From positions 77,287,718-77,315,773 of the forward strand of contig NC_087064.1 of assembly GCF_963678635.1 (NCBI RefSeq): DNA of 28,056 nt, written 5' to 3'. Of this stretch, positions 1 through 9,239 are shown one piece after another. The notes under the pieces were generated by a model. That model was not told the origin of the DNA and ran no database searches. It worked only from the letters and a program-made list of their open reading frames with translations. The position numbers and the translations under genes were made by a program. The DNA comes from Symsagittifera roscoffensis. Lineage: Eukaryota > Xenacoelomorpha > Acoela > Convolutidae. Numbering within the stretch: position 1 is the first letter of the stretch; every line of letters begins with the position of its first letter.

Positions 1-453
1 AGCGCTCCCTTTAAGTTGCGTGTGGATAACAGAGCCCTATCCTAGACGTACTCGATGGACCAGAGTTATATTGGTCGTTGGATAGTCATGTTGGATGGTT
101 ACCACATGATAATCGAGCACAGGATGCGTGACAAGCATCAAAAAGCTGACAGCCTCAGTAAGAAGACCAAGTTTTATGAGACACTGGAACCGAAACAGGC
201 CAATCAGGTGGAAATCAAGGAAGGGCTCTCGTTTCTTGACGAAGGAACTTATGAAGCACTTTCCTTGACGAGGTGGTTGGACAAGTCAGGACATCCAATT
301 CCGGGACGCCCAGAACTACCAGTGGAGAAAGCAGCAGAAATAAAGATCTTATCTAAGAGGGACCCAGTGCTTTTGGACCTGTTGCTACGTTCGAACCTGG
401 TCCAACAGGAACTCTCTCGTATGAACATAAACAGCCTCTCATTGCTAGATTGA
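1..453 (+). pseudogene. Pol: C-terminal RNase H domain of the reverse transcriptase
   Basis: The frame open from position 1 reads a typical Ty3/gypsy RNase H end: a DNRAL segment (residues at 25-39), then YSMDQSYIGRW, then IEHRMRDKHQKADSLS, which corresponds to the usual His-rich 'KHxNADxLSR' end of this domain. An amber codon at 43-45 falls where a WL-type segment is expected and a few codons are missing there. The frame then runs open to 453 through an acidic stretch after the domain. RNase H normally degrades the RNA strand of the RNA-DNA hybrid during reverse transcription. The polymerase domain itself would lie to the left of the window. Confidence 0.85.
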
Positions 454-1506
454 ACGGTGCAGGTCAAACCACAAGTGATGCGGATGCTTGGTGGATTGTT
501 GGAGAGAAAAGATGACCCCGAATAAGCAGCAGCTATGGCATCGCTGACAGTCAGTGTGAAGGTACGGATAAAACCATCAAGACGCCAACACCGAGAAAAC
601 AAAAGGTATTACAGGACGGTAGTTCGGCAAATGGTATCCTCGATTCCTCAAAGCGTTAAAAAAAAACAAGAGATCGGAACTCAAAAGAAGACTGTCACTT
701 TTGAGGAACTTGATAAAAAATGGATAGAAGTTTAACAGGAAACCACGTAGCAAGAGAAGTTGTCCGGGGAGTCGGATGTTCAAGAAGATGGTCATGTAAA
801 CGAACAGGACCAGTCGGACAAAGTTTTGTCCGGGGAGCTTAGATGGATGAGCAGAACGAACAAGTCGGGACCTGCCGTGGAGGCGTGCTCCGTGACAGAG
901 ACATCCGTTGACAACACCTCGGGGAATTTAGAGATCGACACCTACTATAACAGGAGCTCGAGCACAGGATCAGAAATGTCAGAGTTAGCGATACATACAT
1001 TTTTAATAGAGAGTCGGGTTAGAGACTTGGACAGGAAAGTATACCAAGACCCTGACCGTGAGCGTTACATGGTACCCAGTGAAAGAGTCTTTGACAACGC
1101 AGCGGATGACCTGGAAATGATAGCGGTATCGAAACGTTCGATGAGCTTGTTACCGCAGAATAAAACAGTCAAGACTGACCTTCAACCGTTCAGACAAGAG
1201 ACAGAGCTATTGGCAAAAATTTGGTGCGTAAAAATGGAAGATGATGCGCATCAGCCCAATGAGCTGATTAGTCAATTGAGGGTCATGAAGACATACTTGA
1301 AGGCGAGATAAAGACTCTCAGACCTACTACGAGCGCAAAAAAATGACCGCATGACAAGTAACTTGAAAAGGTGGATTGAGAATGGGGCACCAGACAAAGG
1401 TGATCTGGAAGAGGACAGTTATCGTATCCTGAGACAGTACTTCATGCACGAGGAGGGGAGGTTATATCTGAACAAGGATGGGATCGTGGCTTGTAAGAGG
1501 AGATGA
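454..1506 (+). pseudogene. Pol: acidic linker between RNase H and integrase
   Basis: This is low-complexity, charged sequence in at least two frames. 535-735 is basic (many K and R). 760-1311 is Glu/Asp/Ser-rich and leads into SELAIHTFLIE, DREVY-like and PSERVFDNAADDLE segments. The 760 frame continues past a TAA at 1309-1311 to a TGA at 1504-1506, and then straight into integrase, so it is one broken reading frame. Copy R keeps a matching stretch (YRILRQYY and EGRFYLNK at about 26000-25930, - strand). I see no catalytic motif. It resembles a tether between Pol domains, and its function is unknown. Confidence 0.6.
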
Positions 1507-1956
1507 GAGGACAAGGTCCTGTACAAATATAATGCGATAGTGTTGCCGCAACTCTATCAAACGGAACTCTTATTCAGGTCGCATGATCAAATGAGCCCCC
1601 TGGGTATTGATAAAGTATACCAGAGGATCCTGAAACGCTTTGAATGGCCTGGGACGAAGAAGGCATGCGAGAAGTGGGTAACAGCATGTATGTCATGGAA
1701 AAAAGTAAAAGATCCAAGGAAATTGCGATTTCCATTGCAGTCGATTGAGTCGTCTGAGTTCAATGAGGTGGTACAGATTGACCACCAGAAGAAATGCACG
1801 ACAGACATTGGCTATAACCAGATCCCGGTGATGATCGACCATTTTACAAATTATGCAGAGGCCGTGCCCTCAATAACTGATCATCTAATCAATACGTGTA
1901 TAGCAAGACATGGATGTCCAATGACATTTCAATCGGACAATGGAGCAGTGTATTGA
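1507..1956 (+). pseudogene. Integrase: zinc-binding N-terminus and first part of the catalytic core
   Basis: The frame continues in phase from the linker. The HHCC-type zinc finger is recognisable but damaged. His is kept in FRSHDQM (codon 15 counted from 1540), but the second His position reads MSPLGID. In the CxxC pair the first Cys is kept and the second has become Trp (TACMSW). The catalytic core has the first Asp in VVQIDHQ (codon at 1780-1782) and the second in FQSDNG (1936-1938), followed closely by a stop. The segment that should carry the catalytic Glu is absent: the sequence jumps by deletion and frameshift to a later part of integrase. Copy R retains that missing segment. Confidence 0.88.
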
Positions 1957-2732
1957 GGGTGTATTGTTACAGATACATGACTGATTGGGATAGATATCTT
2001 CCACAAGTGATGGGAGCTTATAACAGCAATCAACATTCCACCACAGGAATTAGCTCGCACATCATGTTAACTAGACATGAAAAGTCATTGCCTTTAACTT
2101 TCTTCTATCAGGAGTATGAAGGAAAGAAGACGTCGCCACAAGTCAATTTTAGGGACGTGATCAGGCGTCAGCAACAATTGAACAACAACAAGAAGGCAGC
2201 AGGTGCAAAAGCTTACTCAGTAGGAGGCTACGTGTGGGTCTTTCAGAACGTCATTCCGCCGAAAGGAACGAAGAAACTCCTGAAGAAGTGGAGGGGACCG
2301 TTTATGATAACAGAGGTGCATCACGAGGGAAGTTTTTACATACTGAGTTCTGGCCGAGCTGCGCCCTTTGAGCCACACAACCCATCCACAGAGGACTGGT
2401 GTATACCTGAAGACATGGAGGAGGGCGATTATCTGATGATGGAACCTGCTTACGAATTCAATGAGAGAGGTACCAGGGAAAAGAACGATGGGAATGAGGC
2501 TTTAGAAGAAGGAACAAGTCTGCCGCTGGACCTGGATCCCAAAGAAATAATTGAAGCAATTGAAGAAACCTTACCCTACACAGAAGAGGATTGGGAAAAC
2601 CCCGAGCACATAGAGGTGTCCATGAGCATGGAACCAGATCTACATTTACAATGCAAACAAGACAGAGTGACAGGACAAGAACTGCAAAGAATTATAACCC
2701 TTATGGAGAAAATTTCCCAGTGGACAGGGTAG
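1945..2732 (+). pseudogene. Integrase C-terminal domain with GPY/F motif, start of Pol tail
   Basis: After the internal deletion the reading resumes in another frame with VLRVYCYRYMTDWDRYLP and AYNSNQHSTTG, the usual post-catalytic helices of Ty3/gypsy integrases. Then come QQQLN, a basic patch, and the C-terminal SH3-like module: VGGYVWVF, KKLLKKWRGPFMITEV and SFYILS. The KW-GPF spacing is the GPY/F motif, which distinguishes these integrases from retroviral ones lacking it. Downstream the protein becomes very acidic (EDMEEGDYLMM, EEGTSLPLDLDPKE). The frame is lost at about 2650-2732, where a second frame takes over. Confidence 0.85.
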
Positions 2733-3076
2733 ACTTGAAAAAGATAGAGGAAGAATTGGTGGGTCTAGAAGAGATACCAGCGTCACAAGACATCGACATC
2801 GTCGATGACCAAGACAAGGAATGGATCGACGATCGGTCTGGACCTTAAGTGGAATTTGATGCTGACCACCAGCAATCGTACGAACAAGATATGACGAACC
2901 TGCGCGTCTTGGAGTGGCTGATCGAAATGACATCGGACACAAAGGAGACCAGTGTCACGATTCAAGACGTAGACCGCGAGAGCATGAAATACATAAAAGA
3001 TGACAGGGATCATCCTTCCGGGGCAGCCCAAGAAGGGCAATTGTTCATTCCTCCGTCCAACCTCAACATAATATAA
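2640..3076 (+). pseudogene. Pol acidic tail of unknown function
   Basis: After a frameshift the tail reads NYNPYGENF, KKIEEELVGLEE and SQDIDIVDDQD. A TAA at 2846-2848 interrupts it, and it continues in the same frame with SYEQDMTNLRVLEWL, ETSVTIQDVDRESMKYIK and LFIPPSNLN. The same block occurs twice more in the window on the - strand (about 25460-25190 and 18975-18380), with the same order of motifs. It is therefore a real conserved part of the element and not chance. I do not recognise a domain. Composition is strongly acidic. Copy R continues slightly further, to a GG/VG-rich end that copy L has lost. Confidence 0.7.
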
Positions 3077-3099
3077 AAAAATTAAAAATAGCAAGAGAA

Positions 3100-3638
3100 A
3101 CAGGTGACCTATATGCAGAAACAGATGAAAGCCTTAAGAAACCAGACATAGGTAGAGTAGTAGATTCATATTTCAATTTGCCAAATGAGTATCAAGCAGC
3201 ATAAAACTAACGGATAGCGATTTTGTACTTACAAATAGGACATGTGCGATAGCTGGCATGTGTTTTAGGACAGCGCTAGCAGCAGATTTTGAGAGAAAAT
3301 ATAAAAACAAAGAGTTTTAATGGAATCAAAGACTAGGAAAAAGAGGTGTAGCAGCTTTGCCATCGGCGGCGTTGCAAATACCAGGAAAGTATTTATGTTT
3401 TTTGGTGACGAGGGCGACTGAAAAGCAGCAAGTGGACGCAGAAGATTTGGTTCTGTCTTTGACGAGAATGAGAGACTTCCTAGTGGAGAGGGAGGTGAAA
3501 GAACTCTCGCTTCCGGTGTACGAACGAAACTGAGGACGACTGCACCCACAGGAGCTGTATGCGCTGATACACTTAATCTTCTCTGATACTAACATACAAG
3601 TGTATTTACATAAGAAATACTATTTGAGTACAGGCTGA
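3100..3638 (+). pseudogene. Divergent macro domain (Poa1/TARG1-like) encoded 3' of pol
   Basis: The frame starting at 3204 reads LTDSDFVLTNRTCAIA, FRTALAADFERKYKN, GVAALP, KYLCFLVTRATEKQ, LVLSLTRMRDFLVE, VKELSLPVY, LYALIHLIFSDTN and VYLHKKYYLS. The order matches small macro domains: a 'CisaD...GiA..F..k(F/Y)' ligand loop, a yLvTk strand, the 'L...L..l......v..l.lP' block, then a final 'I..vF.dt.i.vy' strand. Stops at 3318-3320, 3531-3533 and the end at 3636-3638, plus a one-base loss near 3195, break it. Macro domains bind or hydrolyse ADP-ribose derivatives. The classic GCG loop after the LP strand is not evident, so activity is doubtful. Two other copies lie on the - strand. Confidence 0.72.
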
Positions 3639-3784
3639 ACCATTTGAGACAGCAGTTTTAAAGCAAATCTGGAGTAATGTTGACAAATGTGATACTCGTA
3701 ACCTTTTTTAAAATCCTGATTGATCGTTTAATTACTCATCAAAATTCAATTGTGCAAACTGATAATCGAAATGAATCATACGAA

Positions 3785-4796
3785 ATGGATAACTTCGAGT
3801 CGGATAAATAAATGGTACTGGCAGAGGCCTACGTAAGACCGGTGATGAATGCGATCTATCGCCGGCTGATGGTTCGAGACATCGCTCTGGAGGACCCAGA
3901 GGTAGCCATGTTGCTGGCAGCCATAATTAACACCTTAGGGCACGACAACCGTGGGGACCGCTCCAAGGAAGTTTTATTGATGGCCGCTTATGGACCACAA
4001 GGAGTACTGGACCGCCCAAACATGAGGGTAATGAGGTGGAGAAACGGGGCACTCTCAGGAAGTGACTTGGCGAACGAGCCTGGATTGGGAAATTCCAGAT
4101 CTACCAACCAAGTGAAATGCCTCTTCCGACCAAGCCTAGGCCTGGATTGGGGAGATTGCATCAAGAGATGAGTAGCGAGGCAGCCTCGCCTAGCTCACAA
4201 CTGAGAGCAGCTGTGCCACCAAAACGGGCGAGAGTAGAAGAAGAAGTCCAGACGAATAATACAATGAAAGACCTGAACGAAACGAAAGACGAACTGGAGC
4301 GGGTGAAAGAAACCTTACTCAGAACTGAAGAAGACCGAGACATTAGAGGAGACTGTTCAAGGGTTGCAACAAGAAGCAGGGCGACGAGATAGAAGTCTTG
4401 AGGCACGAGTTTAAGGAGCGATCGGAACGACTGGTATTAAAGACAGCAGTAGAAAGAACAAAAACCAGATGGAATAGATCTCGTGGGCAGTCCCCAATGG
4501 AGCTTCTTACGCTATCTTGTGCGAATCCACAGCCGGAAACAGCAGCCGGCAAAGTAGCAAAACCGGACCCAAGTGACACCCCAGGTGATCCAGTCGTGGA
4601 GCAAACCATGCAAAAGCTGATAGAAACAGCTGGACGACTTGTGGCCAAAAGGAGTGTGACATGTTCCGGGGTGACTGCACCCTCTGGAACGATTGACGAT
4701 ACAGGCAGAGTGGAGCTCTCTTCGGAAGTAATGAAGAAAACGGGAGCTGCTGCCACGACGAAATCAACAGAGACAACAAAATTTCTGGCAGGATGA
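3785..4796 (+). pseudogene. Large downstream gene, N-terminal part with coiled coil
   Basis: The start is the ATG at 3785-3787. It reads MDNF, and copy R begins with the same MDNF at 24251, which supports this start. A TAA at 3809-3811 follows almost at once, then LMVLAE-like sequence (MVLAEAYVRPV, IYRRLM) in the same frame to about 4120. A shift leads to 4117-4392, with a Lys/Glu-rich heptad-like run (MKDLNETKDELERVKETLL) that looks like a coiled coil. A further shift leads to 4398-4796 (FKERSERLVLKTAVE, then Ser/Thr/Pro-rich sequence). This arrangement resembles a structural or gag-like N-terminus, but there is no zinc knuckle. Copy R has lost most of the coiled coil. Confidence 0.6.
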
Positions 4797-5790
4797 TAAG
4801 GGAGATGCCCATGAAGAAAGTGTCCCGCGTATTTGACATACAGAAGAACAACCAGATTAATAACAAACTCACAGGAGTTCCAGATACGAACATGTGAGCC
4901 TGTTTTAACCGATCGACGTGGAGTCCAGCACTGAACATGCAGCAACCGCCGCTAGGGACGTCACATTTGGTATTGGGCGATTATCTGGTGAGATTTTTGC
5001 AGAACTTGAGGATCTCATGGATCACTACGGTGATGGCTTTCGGATGCGCAACATTAGCCCAGTTATATCGGATGGTGGAGTTGATGAACCCAGGAAGAAT
5101 CCCGGACATAGTGATTTTGATTGGCACAAACAACGTGTCCAGGAGCTCAGACGCAGAAGTAGCTCAGTGGGAATCGATGATGGTATGTCTATTCACCACG
5201 CTATGGCAGAAGTTTAAGTGCGCGGTACTTAACGTTTGCACCATACCGATGAACAAGAGGACGCTATCGTCCACCAGGAGAAGGCACAATGAAAGAGTCA
5301 TAACATCGTGCGAAATCTGACAAGTCGCAATGCTGGACGAATGATCCCGATGGATGTAGAGCATGAGCTGAGAGCCATGTATCAGGCCAGATTCACCACT
5401 GATGGGATGAACTTTGACAGCATAGAGGGAAAAGACTGGGTTAATCGTGTCTTCCAGGAGCGATTAGATGAATTGGAGGTCGAACTCTTTGATACAGGAG
5501 TGCTTAGAGTGGAAGAAGCCACGAACGAACCGGCAATCTCGAACTTCGTGCCTTCTAATCTGGAGACACGCCTGGGATCAGTCTCAGCAGTGCCACAGGT
5601 GCCGCAGAGCTCCAACGAACAAAAACAGAGGTCAGACGTGTTGGATCGACTATGCGAAGCACCAGTGAGGAGGACCATTCATGCTCGACGGAGATTGCGA
5701 CCCATCAATCCAGCAGCGGACAAGACCTCAGGCACCTCGAGATCTGAGACGATGAGTACCAGCAGGGAGGAACGACGTCCTGACAGGTGA
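4797..5790 (+). pseudogene. Large gene: SGNH-hydrolase-like domain 1
   Basis: The domain begins near 4937 in one frame and shifts at about 5300 to the frame ending at 5790. SGNH blocks can be followed in order. Block I reads LVLGDYLVRF, where the nucleophile Ser of GDS(L) has become Tyr (codon 4982-4984). Block II is the FGCATLAQL Gly. Block III is LIGTNNVSR, in the GxND position. Block V reads TTDGMNFDSIEG, where the D-x-x-H dyad has Asp at 5401-5403 but Asn in place of His at 5410-5412. SGNH/GDSL enzymes are esterases, lipases or acetylhydrolases. With Ser and His lost this copy could not be catalytic. A Pro/Ser/Arg-rich linker follows to 5790. Confidence 0.75.
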
Positions 5791-6307
5791 TCTTTGATGT
5801 GGTGGAAACCCATAACTTCCCCCTGGCACGTTTATAAACAAGACCTGATGAATTTGAACCTTCAAACAGTAAAATTTGAAGCTGGGGTAATGAGGATGTT
5901 GAATGGGGCAAAACTCTCCGTGAACGGACTGTACTCGATTGTGGGAGTGGACTGGTTTCATAGCAGCCGGAAGTAACTTTAGCTCCACAACGGCATTATG
6001 ATTTGGTAATCTTGAGGGACTGCCCTCGAATAACACTATGGGTTCAGTAAATATCAAATTCTTACAGGACGCAAGAATAAACCAGGGCGAACAAAATAGA
6101 GAAGATAGGCCAGGAAGAGTTCTGACAACTAGAGCACCAATAGGACAACATGTGAAGATGTTTAAACAAGTGCAGGCGCCTCGAGCTAACGTGAAAGAAA
6201 GAGTTAATCCAAAATCAGTGGCCCAAGAAGGTGATGTCGAAAAATACGGCGGGCTGAGATTTCGAATAGACGAGACTATCTTTGCGGCATGTGACAAGGT
6301 AAAATGA
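5791..6307 (+). pseudogene. Large gene: inter-SGNH linker
   Basis: Two short open pieces carry this region. 5794-5976 contains SPWHVYKQDLM, MLNGAKLSVNGLYSIVGVDW and similar. 6038-6307 contains RAPIGQHVKMFKQVQAP and YGGLRFRIDETIFAA. Copy R encodes the same two pieces in one frame (23150-22539) with matching motifs: RKLNGARLPVNGLYTIVGV, RAPTGQQVKMFKQV and YGELKFNVDETIF. The conservation shows that this is coding sequence. No known domain is recognised. Confidence 0.6.
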
Positions 6308-7078
6308 GGTTCAATGACAAACCAAAATGAACGCAATAACAATCGTGTTCGCCGGCATAAACGATCACTTGCATAGTAGGGATTCCTGAGCAGACTCAGA
6401 GAGCCTTCAACGGTGGAAAATGCAGTGTGGCCAGCATTAAAAGACATTTCGGAATCAATGGGCGAGATCATGGATGTGTTGAAAGATGGCGCGTTCCCGA
6501 AATTAACACCAAAAGCCGTATTCGCCTTGTCTCCGGGATATACACATCTCCCGGATGGGTTGAAGTTTGTGTATGCAAGGGAAGCATTACTCTCGGAAGG
6601 GAAGTATGATGTGATCATATCTGCCCCGAACCGCGAAGTGGAAGCCAGAAAACTGAGACCACTTAGAGCAGAATTGCCGGCAGTATTGTCGGATATCTCA
6701 AATGCTATGAGAGGGTTTAAAGATCATTCGCTACACGTTCTAGTGTTGGATGAAGTGTTGGAATTGGAACTGTCTAATTTCAGCAGACAGCTCAAATTGA
6801 AGCCAGGAACGGTGATAGTGAGAATGTCGAATGACCTGTTGTTCAGGGGCATGGAGATCAAGGAAGAAAGGGAAAAGAGGCAACACGCCAAAGAGACGAA
6901 ATCTCACTTGGAAGCTATGTTCTTGCGAACGAATCCAGAGGCCAACAAGGGGCTGCACTTGATTCCTCGGGTAGCAGCATTGGGAACGGACGCTTTTGAG
7001 CGAGGCCCAGCGATGATCACAAAAGTTCACGCCTACCTGGTAAAAGAAATATACTTGGCAGAAAATGCGGATGAATAG
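6308..7078 (+). pseudogene. Large gene: SGNH-like domain 2
   Basis: The frame from the ATG at 6327 reads AITIVFAGINDHLHSR, a good SGNH block III (GxND at 6354-6365). It then stops at 6387-6389, and a shift leads to 6413-7078. There AVWPALKDI, VFALSPGYTHLPDGLKFVYA and VIISAPNREVEA follow; the PGY-LPDGL segment may stand where the D-x-x-H block lies. Beyond this, a helical region (RAELPAVLSDISNAMRGFKDH, SNFSRQLKLKPG, RVAALG, KVHAYLVKEIYLAE) matches copy R. The N-terminal block I is missing in L but present in R (LVIANSDFV). This is a second SGNH-like domain in the same gene, probably a pseudoenzyme. Confidence 0.62.
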
Positions 7079-7676
7079 TCGGCTGAATTTGTGAATAGGA
7101 TGTGCCAGATAACTTTTGATGCATTCTGGTCGCGGAATGTAAGTGGGGAAGAAGGCTTCAACAGAACTGATAGTAAGTTAGAAGGGTTGGGAGCAGGATG
7201 AACCGCGTCCTTCCTGGCGAAAGTCTACCCAACACTCTCTCGCTACCTGATAAGAGAATTTTTTAAAGCAGTCACTGAATTGTCGATATTAGTGATCCTG
7301 GAATTGTTTGTGACATTCGGAGCGTAAAGTTTCGTAAAAAAACCAGTGGTACTGCTCACTGCAGGGGTACAGAATCTACGGCTGGGCGTTCTCAAGACGT
7401 TGATTGCGATCACACACGGGAACTAGGGAGGACTGATGAACTTGACCCGCTACATCAATCAAATGAGGGAGAATTTGAAAAGTTTTATATGGAACGATCC
7501 ACTGGCTCCTGGAATAAAGTAAGAGACCTGAGACATACTCTGATCCAGTCCCTCCTGCAGCAGAACCTGCTACAGCAGTACCTCCTTATGAAGGAGCCTG
7601 TAGAACAAGAGATGAGAATCATTCCGAAGATACATGCTCTGATAGCGGTACCTTACGTCAGAACTGATCTGCAACT
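7079..7676 (+). pseudogene. Large gene: membrane segment, then an internal deletion
   Basis: After the stop at 7076-7078 the frame continues as EFVNRMCQITFDAFW, TDSKLEGLGAG, SRYLIREFFKA and then a hydrophobic run SILVILELFVTFGA at about 7279-7325. Copy R has FIVVILVLFVLFG in the same place, so a single transmembrane helix is likely. Next come VVLLTAGVQNLRL and LRHTLIQSLLQQN. At about 7560-7630 the sequence jumps to KIHALIAVPYVRTDLQLR, which in copy R lies about 1.7 kb further along (near 19480). Copy L has therefore lost a large internal block, including the acidic linker. Confidence 0.6.
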
Positions 7677-9239
7677 TAGGTTCGCTTAGTGCATGACTGC
7701 ATTGACAATGGGAGAATATGACTTTGAAGTAAGGAAAAGATCAAAAAAAAATAAGGTGCTCTTGATGACGAGTCTAAAAGAACTCATGATCCAAGAAGGA
7801 GCGGCAGTAGCGTGTGCAAAACGGGGAGACGCTCTCTGTTTCTTTCGGTTCATTTTAGAATAAATATCGGTGCCGGCATTGAATACTTGTGGCAAAATGC
7901 TGAGAAAAGGTACTGATCGAGTGAAAACCTTGAATTACAAGCGCTGTTAGACATACATCAGAGTAAAATGGTGCGAGGGAATATGAAGGAGCCTGTAGAA
8001 CTGGAACCAATGAAGAGAGTTGATGAAACACGAAGAGTCGCCAATAAAGAGCTGAGGCTCACAAAAGAGTCAATGGGAACACTGCCGAAGTCCAGTGAGT
8101 ATTGCGGACCGATTAGGAAGAAATCGTATCACTACGTGTCTGGAGTTTTGGGGATGACATACAACCCTTTCATCAACGAAGGCATACATGATTGTTTCTT
8201 CGATTACGAGCAAGCGGTGTTGCTAAGAGTCTCGTTGTCAAAAATTGCAACAATAAGGAGCATTGGCAACCAGCAAGCTAACTTGGGACTTGTGTTGGAA
8301 GAAAAGGTGACTGCACCTTCAGTGCCAAAATCTGATAACCGAGTGGAATTTGGATTGAAATTCTCAGACGAGTTACTGAGAGCGAGCCTGATGGTGGTGT
8401 GGGAGTTGATGAAATCATCATGATGCCCGAGCCCTAATGCTGATTCAATATTGCGTGCGACACAGGATGTGCAAAGGGAGTTGAATTCAGACTGTAACTT
8501 GTGTGACCTTAACAACATTTATAACTTGACGACGACAGCCTCTAGGAGCAACAGAGAAAACAATGTGGAGTTGCCTGGCTGGGGACCTGGTAGCTGTCTG
8601 GCGAACGTCTGTGGACTGGAGGGTCATATATGTGGAGGTCTCGATTGCGTAAAGACCTTGGCAAAAGAACACAAGCAATTAACGATATTGTTCGGGATTA
8701 TAGTGATGAAAGCGAAGACCAAAACGGAAAATATTGCAGATCAACACGGAGGAACTGAGGTGAATCTAGTGACTGCACTAGGTCTCTAAAGCATGTTTGG
8801 TTTTTTAGAGTCACTATTGAATCTAGAAGAAAAGCATGAGAAGGTCACGGCCATGAGCGTAGAAGTGTTTCCGGGAGTGTTACAATCCGAACAGAAGTAT
8901 ATCGGAAAATCGAGAGAAGCAATAGAAGCAGAGATGAACATCCGGCAGAGTGAAACTTATCGCAGAACTTCGGGAGCGCGATACCTAGAGGGATTGACCT
9001 TGACTCCGATGCGTAGAAGCCGATAACCGGAACACTTCGTGGCAGTGGATGTAAATAGTACGAGGACAATCGTGGATCAAGCCTTCTCAGTGCCGAAATG
9101 TGTAAGACTTGCGAGAATGTCAGAAAAATTATACGAGTTGCTAAGTAAGATGTTCGCAGCGGTTCCAGGAAGAACCAAAGACGAGTTAGAGCCGATACTG
9201 GGAAAGGAGTTCATGGGAGTAGGTTCGCTTAGTGCATGA
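7677..9239 (+). pseudogene. Large gene: cysteine-containing module, repeat unit 1
   Basis: The frame from 7693 reads MGEYDFEVRKRSKK, GAAVACAKRGDALCFFRFILE and SVPALN. Near 7930 it shifts to the frame LQALLDIHQSK, which runs to 9239 with stops only at 8421-8423, 8787-8789 and 9024-9026. The long frame contains SYHYVSGVLGMTYNPF, GIHDCFFDYEQAVLLRVSL and a Cys-rich section (CNLCDLNN, then SCLANVCGLEGHICGGLDC). Later segments are PGVLQSEQKYIGKS, STRTIVDQAFSVPK and RTKDELEPI. Six or more Cys within about 60 residues could bind metal. Copy R shows the same order (CETRDALCFARLMLE, STRTIVDQAFSMPK). No family is recognised. Confidence 0.62.

Noticed and set aside
4343-4945. 200-codon open frame on the - strand
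   Set aside because: Antisense to the coiled-coil region of the large gene, with composition typical of a shadow frame (Ser/Val/Leu-rich) and no match elsewhere.
5728-6618. 296-codon open frame on the - strand, the longest open frame in the window
   Set aside because: It lies antisense to SGNH1 linker and SGNH2 segments whose + strand motifs are conserved in copy R. Its own translation has no counterpart there, so it is a shadow.
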